A DNA stretch of 64,000 nucleotides from Streptomyces regalis (GTDB lineage: Bacteria; Actinomycetota; Actinomycetes; Streptomycetales; Streptomycetaceae): contig NZ_LLZG01000312.1 of NCBI RefSeq assembly GCF_001509475.1, positions 5,971 to 69,970 of the forward strand, written 5' to 3'. This document shows positions 15,524 through 24,900 of this stretch, one piece after another. The number at the start of each line of letters is the position of its first letter. The stretch's first letter is position 1. Below the pieces are notes generated by a model. It made no database searches and was not told the DNA's origin. It saw only the letters and a list, made by a program, of their open reading frames with translations. A program made the translations under genes and the position numbers.

Positions 15524-17785
15524 TCAGAGGCTCTCGGTGACGGTCCGGGTGCCGGTGGGCTGCGGCACGGTGGCGAGCGGGGAGTGGGCGAGCGACGCGG
15601 CCGGCGACGGTACGGGGTGGCGTTTGTCGAGCGGTACGACGGACGGTCGGACGGTCTCGCCCAGCACGACATGGCGCACGACCCGCTCGGCGGCGCGTCC
15701 GTCGCCGTACGGGCAGAAACGCTCGCGGAACGCCGCCCGCAGCTGCGCGGAGCGCGAGCCGCGCCAGTGCCCTGTGGTGAAGATGTCGATCAGCTCGTCC
15801 TCGCTGCGCGACACCGCGCCCGGCGGGAAGGAGCGCAGGTCGAAGTAGGTGCCACGGGCCGCCTCGTACGCCTCCCGGTCGTCCGCGTGGATCACGATCG
15901 GCCGGTCCAGGTCGGCGTAGTCGAACATGAGGGACGAGTAGTCGGTGACCAGGGCGTCCGAGGCGAGGCACAGCGACTCGACGCTCGGGTGGTCGGTGAC
16001 GTCGATGACCTGGCCCGCGGTGGGGGCGAGCGGGCCGCCGTGCCGGGGGTGCGCGCGGGCCAGGACGACGAAGCGAGGGCCCAGGCGGCGCAGGACGTGG
16101 TGCAGGTCGAGGGTGGTGCGCTGGGTGCGGCGGTAGTCGCGGTGGGTGGGTGCGTAGAGGATCACGACCACGCCCTGGGGGATGCCGAGCGACTCCCGGA
16201 TCCGGGCCACGTCCGCCGAAGTGGCCTGCTGGAAGACGTCATTGCGCGGGTTGCCGTATTCGAGGGTGGTGTAGCCGCCCGGGTAGACGCGCTCCCAGAT
16301 CAGGGTGGAGTGGCGGTTGGCGGACAGGACGTAGTCCCACTTGTCGACGTCGTCGAGGAGTTCGTCGAAGTCCGTGTCCCCCGCGGCTGCCGGGCGTTCG
16401 CGCAGGTCAAGGCCCATGTGCTTGAGCGGGGTGCCCTGCCGGGTCTGCACGAGGACCTGGCCGCGGCGCTTGACCAGGCGGCGGTCGAAGTCGGCGTTGT
16501 GGACGAAGTACTTGGAGCGGGCGAGGGCCGTCCAGTAGGCGGCCGTGTCGGGGCGCAGCCGGCGGGTGCCGTCGGGGACGGAGTCGTGCTGCTCGGCCTC
16601 GGCGATCCAGGCCGTGCGGATGCCCGGGGCGTGCGTGCGGAACGCCCGCTCCAGGGCGCCGGGGTTGCAGCCGTGGCCGCGCACGCCCTGAGCGGCGAAG
16701 ACGGCACGGTCGGCGCGCAGCGGGAGGCGCCGCTGGATGCGGTAGTGCAGGCGCAGGGCGGTGGAGCGCAGGCCCTTCATCAGGCGGTTGGTGAACTTGG
16801 CGCTGCGGCGGACCAGGGCCGCCGCCAGGTGCAGGGCGCGGTAGGTGCGGTGCAGGCCCAGGCGGACCAGGGTGTGATGGACCCGGGTGCGCGGGGGGAC
16901 CGGCGCGCCCGGGGAGCGGTAGCGGCGGTAGTAGGTGCGGGCCGTGCGCAGGAACTCCGCGCGGCTGCGGCGCGGCAGGCGGTCGCGGCGGGCGAACACC
17001 ACGACCAGGTGGTCGACCATCCGGCGGAACAACAGCGGCCGCCAGCGGGCGAGTTCGGGGTTCTGCTCGACGTACGCGAAGACACGGTCGTACTGCTCGA
17101 AGATGTCGAAGTGCCGCGGGCTGACCGTGCCGAGGATGCCGCCCCGGCGCCGCTGCCGGTAGTGCACGCACACCCGGTCCAGGGTCGCGATCGACTCCGC
17201 CGTCATCAGGACCGGGTACGTCCAGGGCGTGTCCTCGTAGTAGCCGGACGGGAAGGCGAAGCCCTCCTCCGTCACGAACTCCCGCCGGTACGCCTTGTTC
17301 CAGGCGACCATCAGCAGGCGCAGCAGCCCCGGCCGGTCCGCCAGCCGGAAGGGCGCCGGGCCCTCTTCGGTGAGCTGGGCCGCGGCCTGGTTGCGGACCG
17401 TCTCGCCGGTCCAGTAGGTGCGCGCGTAGTCGTAGACCAGGACGTCCGGCTGGCCGGTCTCCTTCAGCCGGTCGGCGATCGCCTGCAGGGCGTCGGGGGT
17501 GAGACTGTCGTCGCTGTCGAGAAAGATCAGGTAGTCGCCGGTGGCCTCGGCCATACCGGCGTTGCGGGCGGGCCCCAGACCCCCGTTCTCGGCGAGGTGC
17601 ACGGGGCGCACGCGCGCGTCGCGGGCCGCGAACTCGTCGATGATGGCGCCGGACGCGTCCGGCGAGCAGTCGTCGACGGCGATCAGTTCGAGATCGGGGT
17701 ACGACTGCGAGAGTACCGATTCCAGGCATTCGTGCAGGTACGCCTGAACCTTGTACGCGGGGACAATGACACTGAACCTGGGCAA
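15524..17785 (-). CDS. GT2/CDP-glycerol glycerophosphotransferase fusion (paralogue 3)
   Basis: A 753-residue protein, the first gene of the tandem array in transcription order. The GT2 domain reads FSVIVPAYKVQAYLHECLES, IAVDDCSPDASG and FLDSDDSLTPD. The glycerophosphotransferase domain has TRQGTPLKHMGL, NPRNDVFQ, ILYAPTHRDYR and VTDYSSLMFDYADLDRP. A short tail (TGTRTVTESL) ends the protein. It is separated from paralogue 2 by 189 bp with no evident gene. With its paralogues, galE and two other transferases it likely builds a phosphodiester-linked wall glycopolymer. Confidence 0.88.
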   Translation of the reverse strand: MPRFSVIVPAYKVQAYLHECLESVLSQSYPDLELIAVDDCSPDASGAIIDEFAARDARVRPVHLAENGGLGPARNAGMAEATGDYLIFLDSDDSLTPDALQAIADRLKETGQPDVLVYDYARTYWTGETVRNQAAAQLTEEGPAPFRLADRPGLLRLLMVAWNKAYRREFVTEEGFAFPSGYYEDTPWTYPVLMTAESIATLDRVCVHYRQRRRGGILGTVSPRHFDIFEQYDRVFAYVEQNPELARWRPLLFRRMVDHLVVVFARRDRLPRRSRAEFLRTARTYYRRYRSPGAPVPPRTRVHHTLVRLGLHRTYRALHLAAALVRRSAKFTNRLMKGLRSTALRLHYRIQRRLPLRADRAVFAAQGVRGHGCNPGALERAFRTHAPGIRTAWIAEAEQHDSVPDGTRRLRPDTAAYWTALARSKYFVHNADFDRRLVKRRGQVLVQTRQGTPLKHMGLDLRERPAAAGDTDFDELLDDVDKWDYVLSANRHSTLIWERVYPGGYTTLEYGNPRNDVFQQATSADVARIRESLGIPQGVVVILYAPTHRDYRRTQRTTLDLHHVLRRLGPRFVVLARAHPRHGGPLAPTAGQVIDVTDHPSVESLCLASDALVTDYSSLMFDYADLDRPIVIHADDREAYEAARGTYFDLRSFPPGAVSRSEDELIDIFTTGHWRGSRSAQLRAAFRERFCPYGDGRAAERVVRHVVLGETVRPSVVPLDKRHPVPSPAASLAHSPLATVPQPTGTRTVTESL

Positions 17786-17938
17786 AAGACATCCACTGGG
17801 TCGGCCGGGACGGTAGGCGCTGTCGCCGTAGCGCCTTGCCCGGGAACGGCCAATGGAGTGACTTGGTTACGGGACCTGAGGCATACGAGGGACCGTAGGT
17901 GCTGCGTTTTCTGGGGGACGACCCCCAGACCCCCGGCG

Positions 17939-17968
17939 AAGGGGCGGACCGATGACGGCCCGCCCCTT
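17939..17968 (-). terminator. Hairpin terminator after the sugar ABC operon
   Basis: AAGGGGCGG (17939-17947) pairs with CCGCCCCTT (17960-17968), a 9-bp GC-rich stem with a 12-nt loop, 20 bp past the stop of the last transporter gene. It separates that operon from the downstream TagF-like array. Confidence 0.65.
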
Positions 17969-17988
17969 CAGGCACGGTGCGCTTGCGC

Positions 17989-18903
17989 CTACTTGACCGC
18001 GCCCGCCATCACACCGGACACGAACTGCCGCTGGAACGCGAAGAACACGACCAGCGGGATCACCATGGAGATGAACGCGCCGGGTGCCAGGATGTCGATG
18101 TTGTTGCCGAACTGGCGAACCTGTGTCTGCAGGGCGACCGTGATCGGCTGACTTCCGGAGTCCGTGAAGATCAGCGCGACCAGCATGTCGTTCCACACCC
18201 ACAGGAACTGGAAGATGCCGAGCGCGGCGATCGCCGGACCGCCGAGCGGCATCACGACGCGGAAGAACAGGCGCAGTTCACCGGCGCCGTCCAGGCGGGC
18301 CGCCTCCAGCAGCTCCCGTGGGATCTCCGCGAAGAAGTTCCGCAGCAGGAACACCGCGAACGGCAGCCCGAACCCGACGTGGAAGAGGACCACGCCGATC
18401 AGGGACCCGAAGATGCCGATGTTGCCGAACAGTTCGGCGATCGGGATCAGCGCCACCTGCACCGGCACCACCAACAGGCCGACCACACCCAGGAACCACC
18501 AGTCGCGGCCCGGGAACTCCATCCACGCGAACGCGTAGCCCGCGAGCGAGCCGATGACGACGACGAGGACCGTCGCCGGAACCGTGATCAGCACGGTGTT
18601 GAGGATCGAGTCGGTGATGTCGCTGTTGCTCAGGAGCTTGTCGTAGCTGTCGAAGGTGAGTTGGGACGGCTTGCTGAAGACCTCCCACCAGCCGCTCGCG
18701 GTCATCTCCTCCGGCGGGCGGAGAGACGACAGCAGCAGCCCGATCGTCGGCACCAGCCAGAACAGGCCCACGACGATCAGGAACACCCGCACGAGCCCCC
18801 CGCTGACGCCGGAGGCGAGCCGGGCGCCGAGGGACTCCTTGACGTTGACGGTCGTGAGCGGCTCGGGCGTCCCCTTGGTGAGCCCGCCGGCGTCCGCACT
18901 CAT
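17989..18903 (-). CDS. Carbohydrate ABC transporter permease (CUT1, MalG/AglG-like)
   Basis: A 304-residue permease with six predicted membrane segments (first at VRVFLIVVGLFWLVPTIGLL). It has the EAA loop for the ATPase contact (ELLEAARLDGAGELRLFFRVV) and the typical MalG-type C-terminus QRQFVSGVMAGAVK. Its ATG overlaps the stop of the upstream permease (18900-18903), so the two are translationally coupled. It imports an oligosaccharide, probably an alpha-glucoside by similarity of the binding protein. No ATPase is in the operon, as usual in Streptomyces where the shared ATPase MsiK serves many CUT1 systems. Confidence 0.9.
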   Translation of the reverse strand: MSADAGGLTKGTPEPLTTVNVKESLGARLASGVSGGLVRVFLIVVGLFWLVPTIGLLLSSLRPPEEMTASGWWEVFSKPSQLTFDSYDKLLSNSDITDSILNTVLITVPATVLVVVIGSLAGYAFAWMEFPGRDWWFLGVVGLLVVPVQVALIPIAELFGNIGIFGSLIGVVLFHVGFGLPFAVFLLRNFFAEIPRELLEAARLDGAGELRLFFRVVMPLGGPAIAALGIFQFLWVWNDMLVALIFTDSGSQPITVALQTQVRQFGNNIDILAPGAFISMVIPLVVFFAFQRQFVSGVMAGAVK

Positions 18904-20246
18904 CGCCGCACCTCCCGCCTCAGCCTGCGGATGTTGAACCACATGACCGGGATGACCAGCAGCAGCAGGAACACCGCGATCGCGCTGGCGATGCCCGGCT
19001 GGTCCTCGGAGAAGCCCTTGCGGTACAGCTCCAGCGCGAGGACGTTCGCGTCGTCCTGGGAGGAGCCCGGGGCGATGATGAAGACCAGGTCGAAGACCTT
19101 CAGGACATTGATCATCAGGGTGACGGTGACCACCGCGAGGACGGGCGCCAGCAGGGGCACCGTGACCCTGCGGAACACCTGCCACTCGTTGGCGCCGTCC
19201 ACTCGGGCCGCCTCCAGCAGATCCCGGGGGATGCCCGCGAGCCCGGCCGCGATCAGCACCATCGCGAAACCGGCCCACATCCAGATGTACGACCCGATGA
19301 TGGCCGGCGTGACGAGGGACGGGCCGAGCCAGTCCACGCCGTTGTACGGCTCCTTGAAGTTGTCCGGCGGGAGCCGCAGCCGGGCCCCGTCGGCGGCGGC
19401 CGGCAGCGTGAACGTGCCGTCGTCGGCCGCCTCCGCGCGGGCCACGACCTTGCCGTCCTTGACCGCCTCGATGGTCATCCCGGCATAGCCCAGCTCGGAC
19501 GCGTCGACCCCGCCGAGCGTGCCGACGCCCTTGCCGCGCGTGAAGTCCTGCCAGGTCGTGCCGGTGACCTCGTCCGGATCGGCCTTCGCTTCCACGGCGG
19601 TCTTGGCGCTGCCGGGCATCTGGTCGGGGGCGACGCCCACGAGGGGCAGGGTGACCGGGGTGCCGGCGCTGACGGTGGCCTTGGTGATGAAGCCGCCGCC
19701 CGATACCGCCTCCAGGGGCGACTCGCGCCCCGGGTGCGCCTTCGGGAACGCGGACGCCTGCGCGAAGGTGTCGTGGACGCCCACCCACACCGCGTTCGCG
19801 ACGCCCTTGTCCGGGTCCTGGTCGTAGACGAGCCGGAAGATGATGCCCGCCGCCAGCATCGAGATCGCCATCGGCATGAAGACGACCAGCTTGAACGCCG
19901 TACCCCAGCGCACCCGTTCGGTCAGCACCGCGAAGATCAGACCGAGCGCGGTGGCGACCGTCGGGGCGAACACCACCCAGATGACGTTGTTCTTCAGGGC
20001 GGTGCGGATGCCGTCGTCGGTGAACAGGGCCTCGTAGTTGTCGAATCCGGCGAAGCCGTCGCCGGACTGGTCGTAGAAGCTGCGGATGACGGAGTACCCG
20101 ATCGGGTAGACCACGAGCGCGCCGAGCAGCACGAGAGCGGGCAGCAGGAACAGCGCTGCCACCGTCCTGCGCGTGCCGGTCACGCTCTTGCGCGACTTGG
20201 GTGCGGCAGGGGGCCCAGAGCCCCCTGCCGCTTCCGCCGACGCCAT
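18900..20246 (-). CDS. Carbohydrate ABC transporter permease with large extracytoplasmic insert (AglF-like)
   Basis: A 448-residue MalF-type permease, longer than the usual 300 or so. The first membrane segment is TVAALFLLPALVLLGALVVY; the EAA loop is LLEAARVDGANEWQVFRRV. Residues about 145-300 form an inserted hydrophilic domain between membrane segments (it includes PVTLPLVG, AGMTIEAVKDGKVVARAEA and DGTFTLP). The beta-rich look recalls carboxypeptidase-regulatory-like domains. MalF of E. coli also has a periplasmic insert that contacts the binding protein. The gene lies 4 bp after the binding-protein gene. Confidence 0.88.
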   Translation of the reverse strand: MASAEAAGGSGPPAAPKSRKSVTGTRRTVAALFLLPALVLLGALVVYPIGYSVIRSFYDQSGDGFAGFDNYEALFTDDGIRTALKNNVIWVVFAPTVATALGLIFAVLTERVRWGTAFKLVVFMPMAISMLAAGIIFRLVYDQDPDKGVANAVWVGVHDTFAQASAFPKAHPGRESPLEAVSGGGFITKATVSAGTPVTLPLVGVAPDQMPGSAKTAVEAKADPDEVTGTTWQDFTRGKGVGTLGGVDASELGYAGMTIEAVKDGKVVARAEAADDGTFTLPAAADGARLRLPPDNFKEPYNGVDWLGPSLVTPAIIGSYIWMWAGFAMVLIAAGLAGIPRDLLEAARVDGANEWQVFRRVTVPLLAPVLAVVTVTLMINVLKVFDLVFIIAPGSSQDDANVLALELYRKGFSEDQPGIASAIAVFLLLLVIPVMWFNIRRLRREVRR

Positions 20247-20250
20247 GGCG

Positions 20251-21627
20251 TCAGTTTCCGTACGCCGCGGCCGCGTCGGCTTCCAGCTTCTGCTGGGTGC
20301 CCGCGATGTCCGAGGGGTTCTTCAGGAAGTCCTGCAGCGCCTTCCACTCGCCCTTGCCGGGCGTGCCGCCGAAGGCCTGCGGTGCCTGGTCGGACATGTC
20401 GAAGCGGAAGTCGTCGCCCGAGTCGATCAGGGACTTGGCGATCTTCTGCTGCACGGCGTTCGGGTACGCCGAGTTGTCCACGTTCTTGTTCGGCGAGAGG
20501 TAACCGCCCAGCTTCGCCTGGATGGTCGCCGCGTCCGGGGAGGCCAGGAAGGTGGCCAGGGCCTGCGCGGCCTTGGAGTCCTGCAGGATCACGGCCGCGT
20601 CGCCGCCGGACACCACGGGAGCGGTGTCGCCCACGGCCGGGAACGGGAACACCTTCGCGTCCGTGCCGACCTCCGCCTTGGCCTGCGTGATGTTGACCTG
20701 CGCGAAGTCACCCTCGTAGACCATGGCGGCCTTCGGCTGGTCGCCGCCGGTGAAGGTCTGGGTGACCGACGCCGGGAAGTCGGTCTGCAGCGCGCCGTTC
20801 GCGCCGCCCGCCACATAGTCCTTCTTGCCCCAGACCTGGGCGAGCGTGGTGAGCGCGTCCTTCACGGACGGGTCGGTCCACTTGATCTCGTGCTTCGCCA
20901 ACTGGTCGTACTTCTCGGGACCGGCCTGGGAGAGGTAGATGTTCTCGAACCAGTCGGTGAGGGTCCAGCCCTCGGCGCCGCCCACCGAGAACGGCGTGAC
21001 GCCGGAGTCGTAGACGGTCTGGGCCGTGGTGAGCAACTCGTCCCACGTCTTGGGCTCGGTGGCCCCCGCGTTCTCGAAGACCTTGGCGTTGTACCAGATC
21101 AGGGACTTGTTGGCGGCCTTGTAGTAGACGCCGTACTGCTTGTCGTCGACCTTGCCGATGTCCTGCCAGCCCTGCGAGTAGTTCTCCTGCAGCTCGTTGA
21201 TCGCCTCGGCGCCGAGGGGCTTGGCCCACTTCTTGTCGACGGCCTGCTTGATGGCGCCCGGCTGCGGAAGCATCGCGATGTCCGGCGGCTGGCCGCCCGC
21301 GACCTTCGAGCCGAGGAAGTTGATGATCGGGTCCTGGGCGGGCACGAAGGTCACCTTGGCGCCGGTGCGCTTCTCGAACTCCGCGAGGACCTTCTTGAAG
21401 TTCTCCTGCTCGGCACCGGTCCAGACGGCGGCGACCTCGAGGGACTCGCCGTTCAGCTTGGGAAGGGTGACGGTGCCGGCGGTCTCCTGGTCGTTTCCGC
21501 CCTGTTCGTTGCCGCTGTCGTTGTCATCGCCTCCGCATGCGGTGAGCGAGAGTGCGAGGGCGCCCGCGGCTGCGGCTGCCGCGGCCCTGGCGGCCCTGCT
21601 TGTCCGGTTCCTGCTCGTGCTGCGCAT
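20251..21627 (-). CDS. Sugar-binding lipoprotein of the ABC transporter (AglE-like)
   Basis: A 458-residue extracellular solute-binding protein of the CUT1 class. The signal peptide is alanine-rich and ends in a lipobox, LSLTACGG, giving lipidation at the cysteine about 32 residues from the ATG. The mature start (LEVAAVWTGAEQENFKKVL) and GYLSPNKNVDNSAYP near the end resemble alpha-glucoside-binding AglE proteins. The ATG at 21627 is chosen because the signal peptide begins there (MRSTSRNRTSRAARAAA); an in-frame ATG at 21729 would bury it. It heads the three-gene importer operon. Confidence 0.9.
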   Translation of the reverse strand: MRSTSRNRTSRAARAAAAAAAGALALSLTACGGDDNDSGNEQGGNDQETAGTVTLPKLNGESLEVAAVWTGAEQENFKKVLAEFEKRTGAKVTFVPAQDPIINFLGSKVAGGQPPDIAMLPQPGAIKQAVDKKWAKPLGAEAINELQENYSQGWQDIGKVDDKQYGVYYKAANKSLIWYNAKVFENAGATEPKTWDELLTTAQTVYDSGVTPFSVGGAEGWTLTDWFENIYLSQAGPEKYDQLAKHEIKWTDPSVKDALTTLAQVWGKKDYVAGGANGALQTDFPASVTQTFTGGDQPKAAMVYEGDFAQVNITQAKAEVGTDAKVFPFPAVGDTAPVVSGGDAAVILQDSKAAQALATFLASPDAATIQAKLGGYLSPNKNVDNSAYPNAVQQKIAKSLIDSGDDFRFDMSDQAPQAFGGTPGKGEWKALQDFLKNPSDIAGTQQKLEADAAAAYGN

Positions 21628-21651
21628 CACTGCCCCGTTCTTCGTGCCTCG

Positions 21652-21663
21652 TCGAACGTTCGA
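21652..21663. promoter_or_regulatory. Perfect 12-bp palindrome upstream of the sugar transporter operon
   Basis: TCGAACGTTCGA lies 25 bp upstream of the binding-protein start, where a LacI-type repressor could block transcription. It shares the TCGAA/TTCGA arms of the LacI-type double operator at 44094-44134. No regulator gene lies next to the operon. Confidence 0.45.
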
Positions 21664-21810
21664 GCGCTGTCCCGTGCGATCTGGTCTACGCCCTGGTATG
21701 GGGGGCGGCAAGACCGCGTCCGCTGTCAAGTGGGCGATCGTGACCGCCTCGTGACCAGCGTCTCCGACGGTTGGGCCGAAGATCGTGCGGCTGCGCGGTG
21801 GCTCGCGTCC

Positions 21811-21899
21811 CTGGGGGCTGCGCCCCCAGACCCCCTATCGGCCTGAACGGCCTCGTCCTCAATCTCCCCCAGAGGGGGTACCCCCAGACGGGCTGAATT
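21811..21899. repeat. Streptomyces-type intergenic repeat with nested hairpins
   Basis: CTGGGGGCTGCGCCCCCAGA forms a self-complementary hairpin. It is followed by the phrase CGGCCTGAACGGCCTCGTCC and ends GACGGGCTGAA. A related copy lies at 28998-29060. The element follows the stop of the FtsK-like gene and may act as its terminator. Similar sequences are widespread between Streptomyces genes. Confidence 0.55.
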
Positions 21900-21911
21900 T
21901 GCCGACCGGCG

Positions 21912-24900
21912 TTACAGGAGTGACGGCACCTCGGTCGCCGCGACCTCCCGCGCAGCCCTCTCCAACGCACTGGCCAGCAACGCCAGATCCGTCGGCCCGT
22001 TGCCCAGCTCGCGGACGGGGCGTCGGGTCGGCGGATCGCCCATGCGGTGCCACTCCAACGGCACGACCGTGGGCCGCAGCGTCGCCGTCCGCGGAATACG
22101 TCCCGTGACCCGCCCGCCCTGGAACGGCACCGCTCTTCCGTCCGCCCAGGCCAGCCGCCCCCGCCCCGGCGCCGGTTCGTCCGGCCCCGCCGCCACGGCG
22201 TCCAGCGTCACCCGCAACGTCGCCAGCCGCGCCGGCTCCGACTCCGCCGTACGGCCACCGATCCCCGCGGCGGCCACGAGATGCACCCCGAGCCGCTCGC
22301 CCTCCCGCGCCACGGCCTCCAGCGCGCGTATCACCGAGCCCGCCGCGGGCCGGCCCGTGGACCCGAGGGCGGGCGAGATCAGTGCGTCCAGGTCGTCGAC
22401 GACCACGACGAGCCGGGGCAACGGCGGCACAGCCTCGGCCTCGGCCTGCCGACGGGCCGCCCCCGGCCGCAGCCGGATCGTGGAGCTGGGCGGCGTGTCG
22501 AGATCTCCCGTGTGGTCAACGGCACCGGCACCTGCCCCGGCGCTTTTCCCCGCCGCTCGTTGCGCGACCATCCGGCCCGACAGCTCACGCCCCGTGTGCC
22601 ACTCGGCGAAGTCGGACCGCCCCAGCAACTCCGCGCGCCGCTTCAGCTCGGCGCTCAGCGACTGGGCGAACTCCCGCATCCGGACCGGGTCGTTGGCGGT
22701 GAGGTGGGTGGTCACATGGGGTACGTCCGTGCAGACCCGCAGTCCGTCGCCGTGCCCGCCGCCCGCGCCGACGCTGTCCCGGCCGTCGATCAGCACGATG
22801 CCCAGCCGGTCCGGCCGCTCGGCCGCCGCCAGCGACGCGACCACGGCCCGCAGCAGCTCCGTACGCCCGCTGCCGGGCGGCCCCTCGATCAGCAGGTGCG
22901 GCCCGTCGGCGCCGAGGTCCGCGGTGACCGGCCCGCGCGGCCCGGCCCCGAGCACGGCACACACCCGGCCGCCGAGGGCCTCTCCGTCATCGGCCGCGTC
23001 GGCCCAACGCGCCATCAGCGACGCCGGGGTGGCCCGGGCCAGCCCCAGCTCGTCCAGCAGCCGCGCCGACTGAGGCAACGGCACGGACACCCGCGCGTGC
23101 CGCTCTCCGACGCCGCCCTCCGTACGCAACGGCGCCAGAGCCCGCGCGAACCGCTCCGCCCAGGCGAGGGAGACGGCGTCCACGGCGGCCATGGTGCCGT
23201 GACCGACGGGACCGTGGCTGGGGGCGGGAGCGGGGCCGGCGGAGGCAGGGGAGCCGTGTCCGCCGGGTCCGGCGGTGCTGTGGCCCACGGGGCCGTGTGC
23301 GCCTGAGCTGTGGCCGACCGTGTCGTGATCCGCGGAGTAGTGGCCGCCGGTGCCTTGATCGGCGGCACCCGCGCGGGATGCGTCCGCCACGCGCGGGTCG
23401 GTCTCCGCTCCGCTTCCGGCGGCCCCGGCCCGGGCCACCCGCATCAGCCGCAGTGCCGTCGCCACATCACCGCTCAGCAGCGCGACCGCACCGCAGTCCC
23501 GGAACACCGGCGACACCGTGCACGCCGCCTCGTAGGTCTCCGTCACCGGCGACGCGGGCGACGCCGAAGCCGTCTCGGCCAGGCACACGACGTGGATGCC
23601 GGCCCGCGGCCCCTCCAGCGCCAGCCGCGCCACCGCCTCGCGCACGTCGGCGCCCCCGGGGTCGCCGTCCACGACGACCACGGTGTACGGCCCCGCGAAT
23701 CCGTCCGCCCCGTCGGCCGGGTCGTCGTCCCGCGCCCAGGAGGGCCGCCGAACGGCATGCCCCTCCGGGACGGCGGAGGCTGCGCCGGTGGTCCGCACCT
23801 CCGCAGAGCTCCCCCCGGCGCCCGCGCCCCGCGTCTGCGGCGACAAGTCCTCCAGGCGCCGCAGCAGTTCCTCGGTGCGGGCCGTGGCCTGTTCGCGGTC
23901 GTAGGCCAGCAGGAGGCGGCAGTCCTGGGCGTGTCCGGGGCGGACATGCGGCAGCCAGCCCAGCCAGGCCCATTCGGCGGTGCGCTCCTCCAGCGGACGG
24001 GAGCGGTCCGCACTGATCAGCACCAGCTCCAGGGCGTCGGGCGAGTGCAGCGCGGCGAGCTGGGCGAGCACCGCGCGGGCCAGCCCGGCGAGCCGCTCGC
24101 GCGGACCGGCCAGACCCAGCGCGCCCACCTCACGCAGATCGGCGGTCACCGGCACCGCGGGCAGCAGCCCCGAACCGTCGGGCGCCGCCCGGTCGGCGGT
24201 GCCGAGCCGCACCGTGAGCGCCTCCGGGTGACGCGGCGCGCGCTCCCACAGCCGGGGCCCGGGACCCAGGGCCGTCAGCAGCAGGGACGCCGGATCCGGC
24301 CAGGCCTCCGGCAGCCTGGGGCCGTTCGCCGCCGAGGGGAGCTCGGTCGCCTCGGGCAGCTCGTCATCGTCGTACGTCCCACGCCGGGCCGTCGCCTCCT
24401 GCTCCCCACGCCCGCCGGCCAGCCGCCGCGCCCACGCCGTGAGCCCTCCGCGCCTGCGCACGCCCTGCGGTACGTCGGTGCCCCGGAGCGGGGTGCCTTT
24501 ACGGCTGCTGCCGTTCGCCGGGGTGCCGTCGGGGCCGCCGTCGCTCGAAGCGGGGTCGGTGCCCGCGCCGCCGTGCCCCCCGTCCAGCGGGCCCACCTCG
24601 AAGCCCGCGCCGTGCGTCTCGCCTCCGCGCGGTCGCGGAACCGCCCGCTGGGACCCGCCGTGGCTTTCGATCCGCGGCGCCCTGCCCTGCACCGGCACGA
24701 CGGGCGGCTCGACCGGACCGTGTTCCTGAGCGGCCGACCGGCCTCCGGAGGCCGCGGCCGCGTCGCCCCCATCGGCCACGCGCGCGTGAGACACCGCCAC
24801 GCCGGCCCTCGGGGGGCTGTCCGCACCGACACCCGACACTGCCCGCCCGTCACTGCGCGCCCCGGCGTCGCCGTCCCGTCCCGGGTCGCCCCCGGCAGGG

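Noticed and set aside
5085..17785. Secondary-metabolite cluster
   Set aside because: There is no scaffold synthase; all enzymes fit wall glycan synthesis.
10825..18151. Very long plus-strand open frames (up to about 880 codons) opposite the three TagF-like genes
   Set aside because: They are antisense shadows of GC-rich genes: no starts with ribosome sites, Arg/Pro/Gly/His-rich nonsense products, and the opposite strand has clear family motifs.
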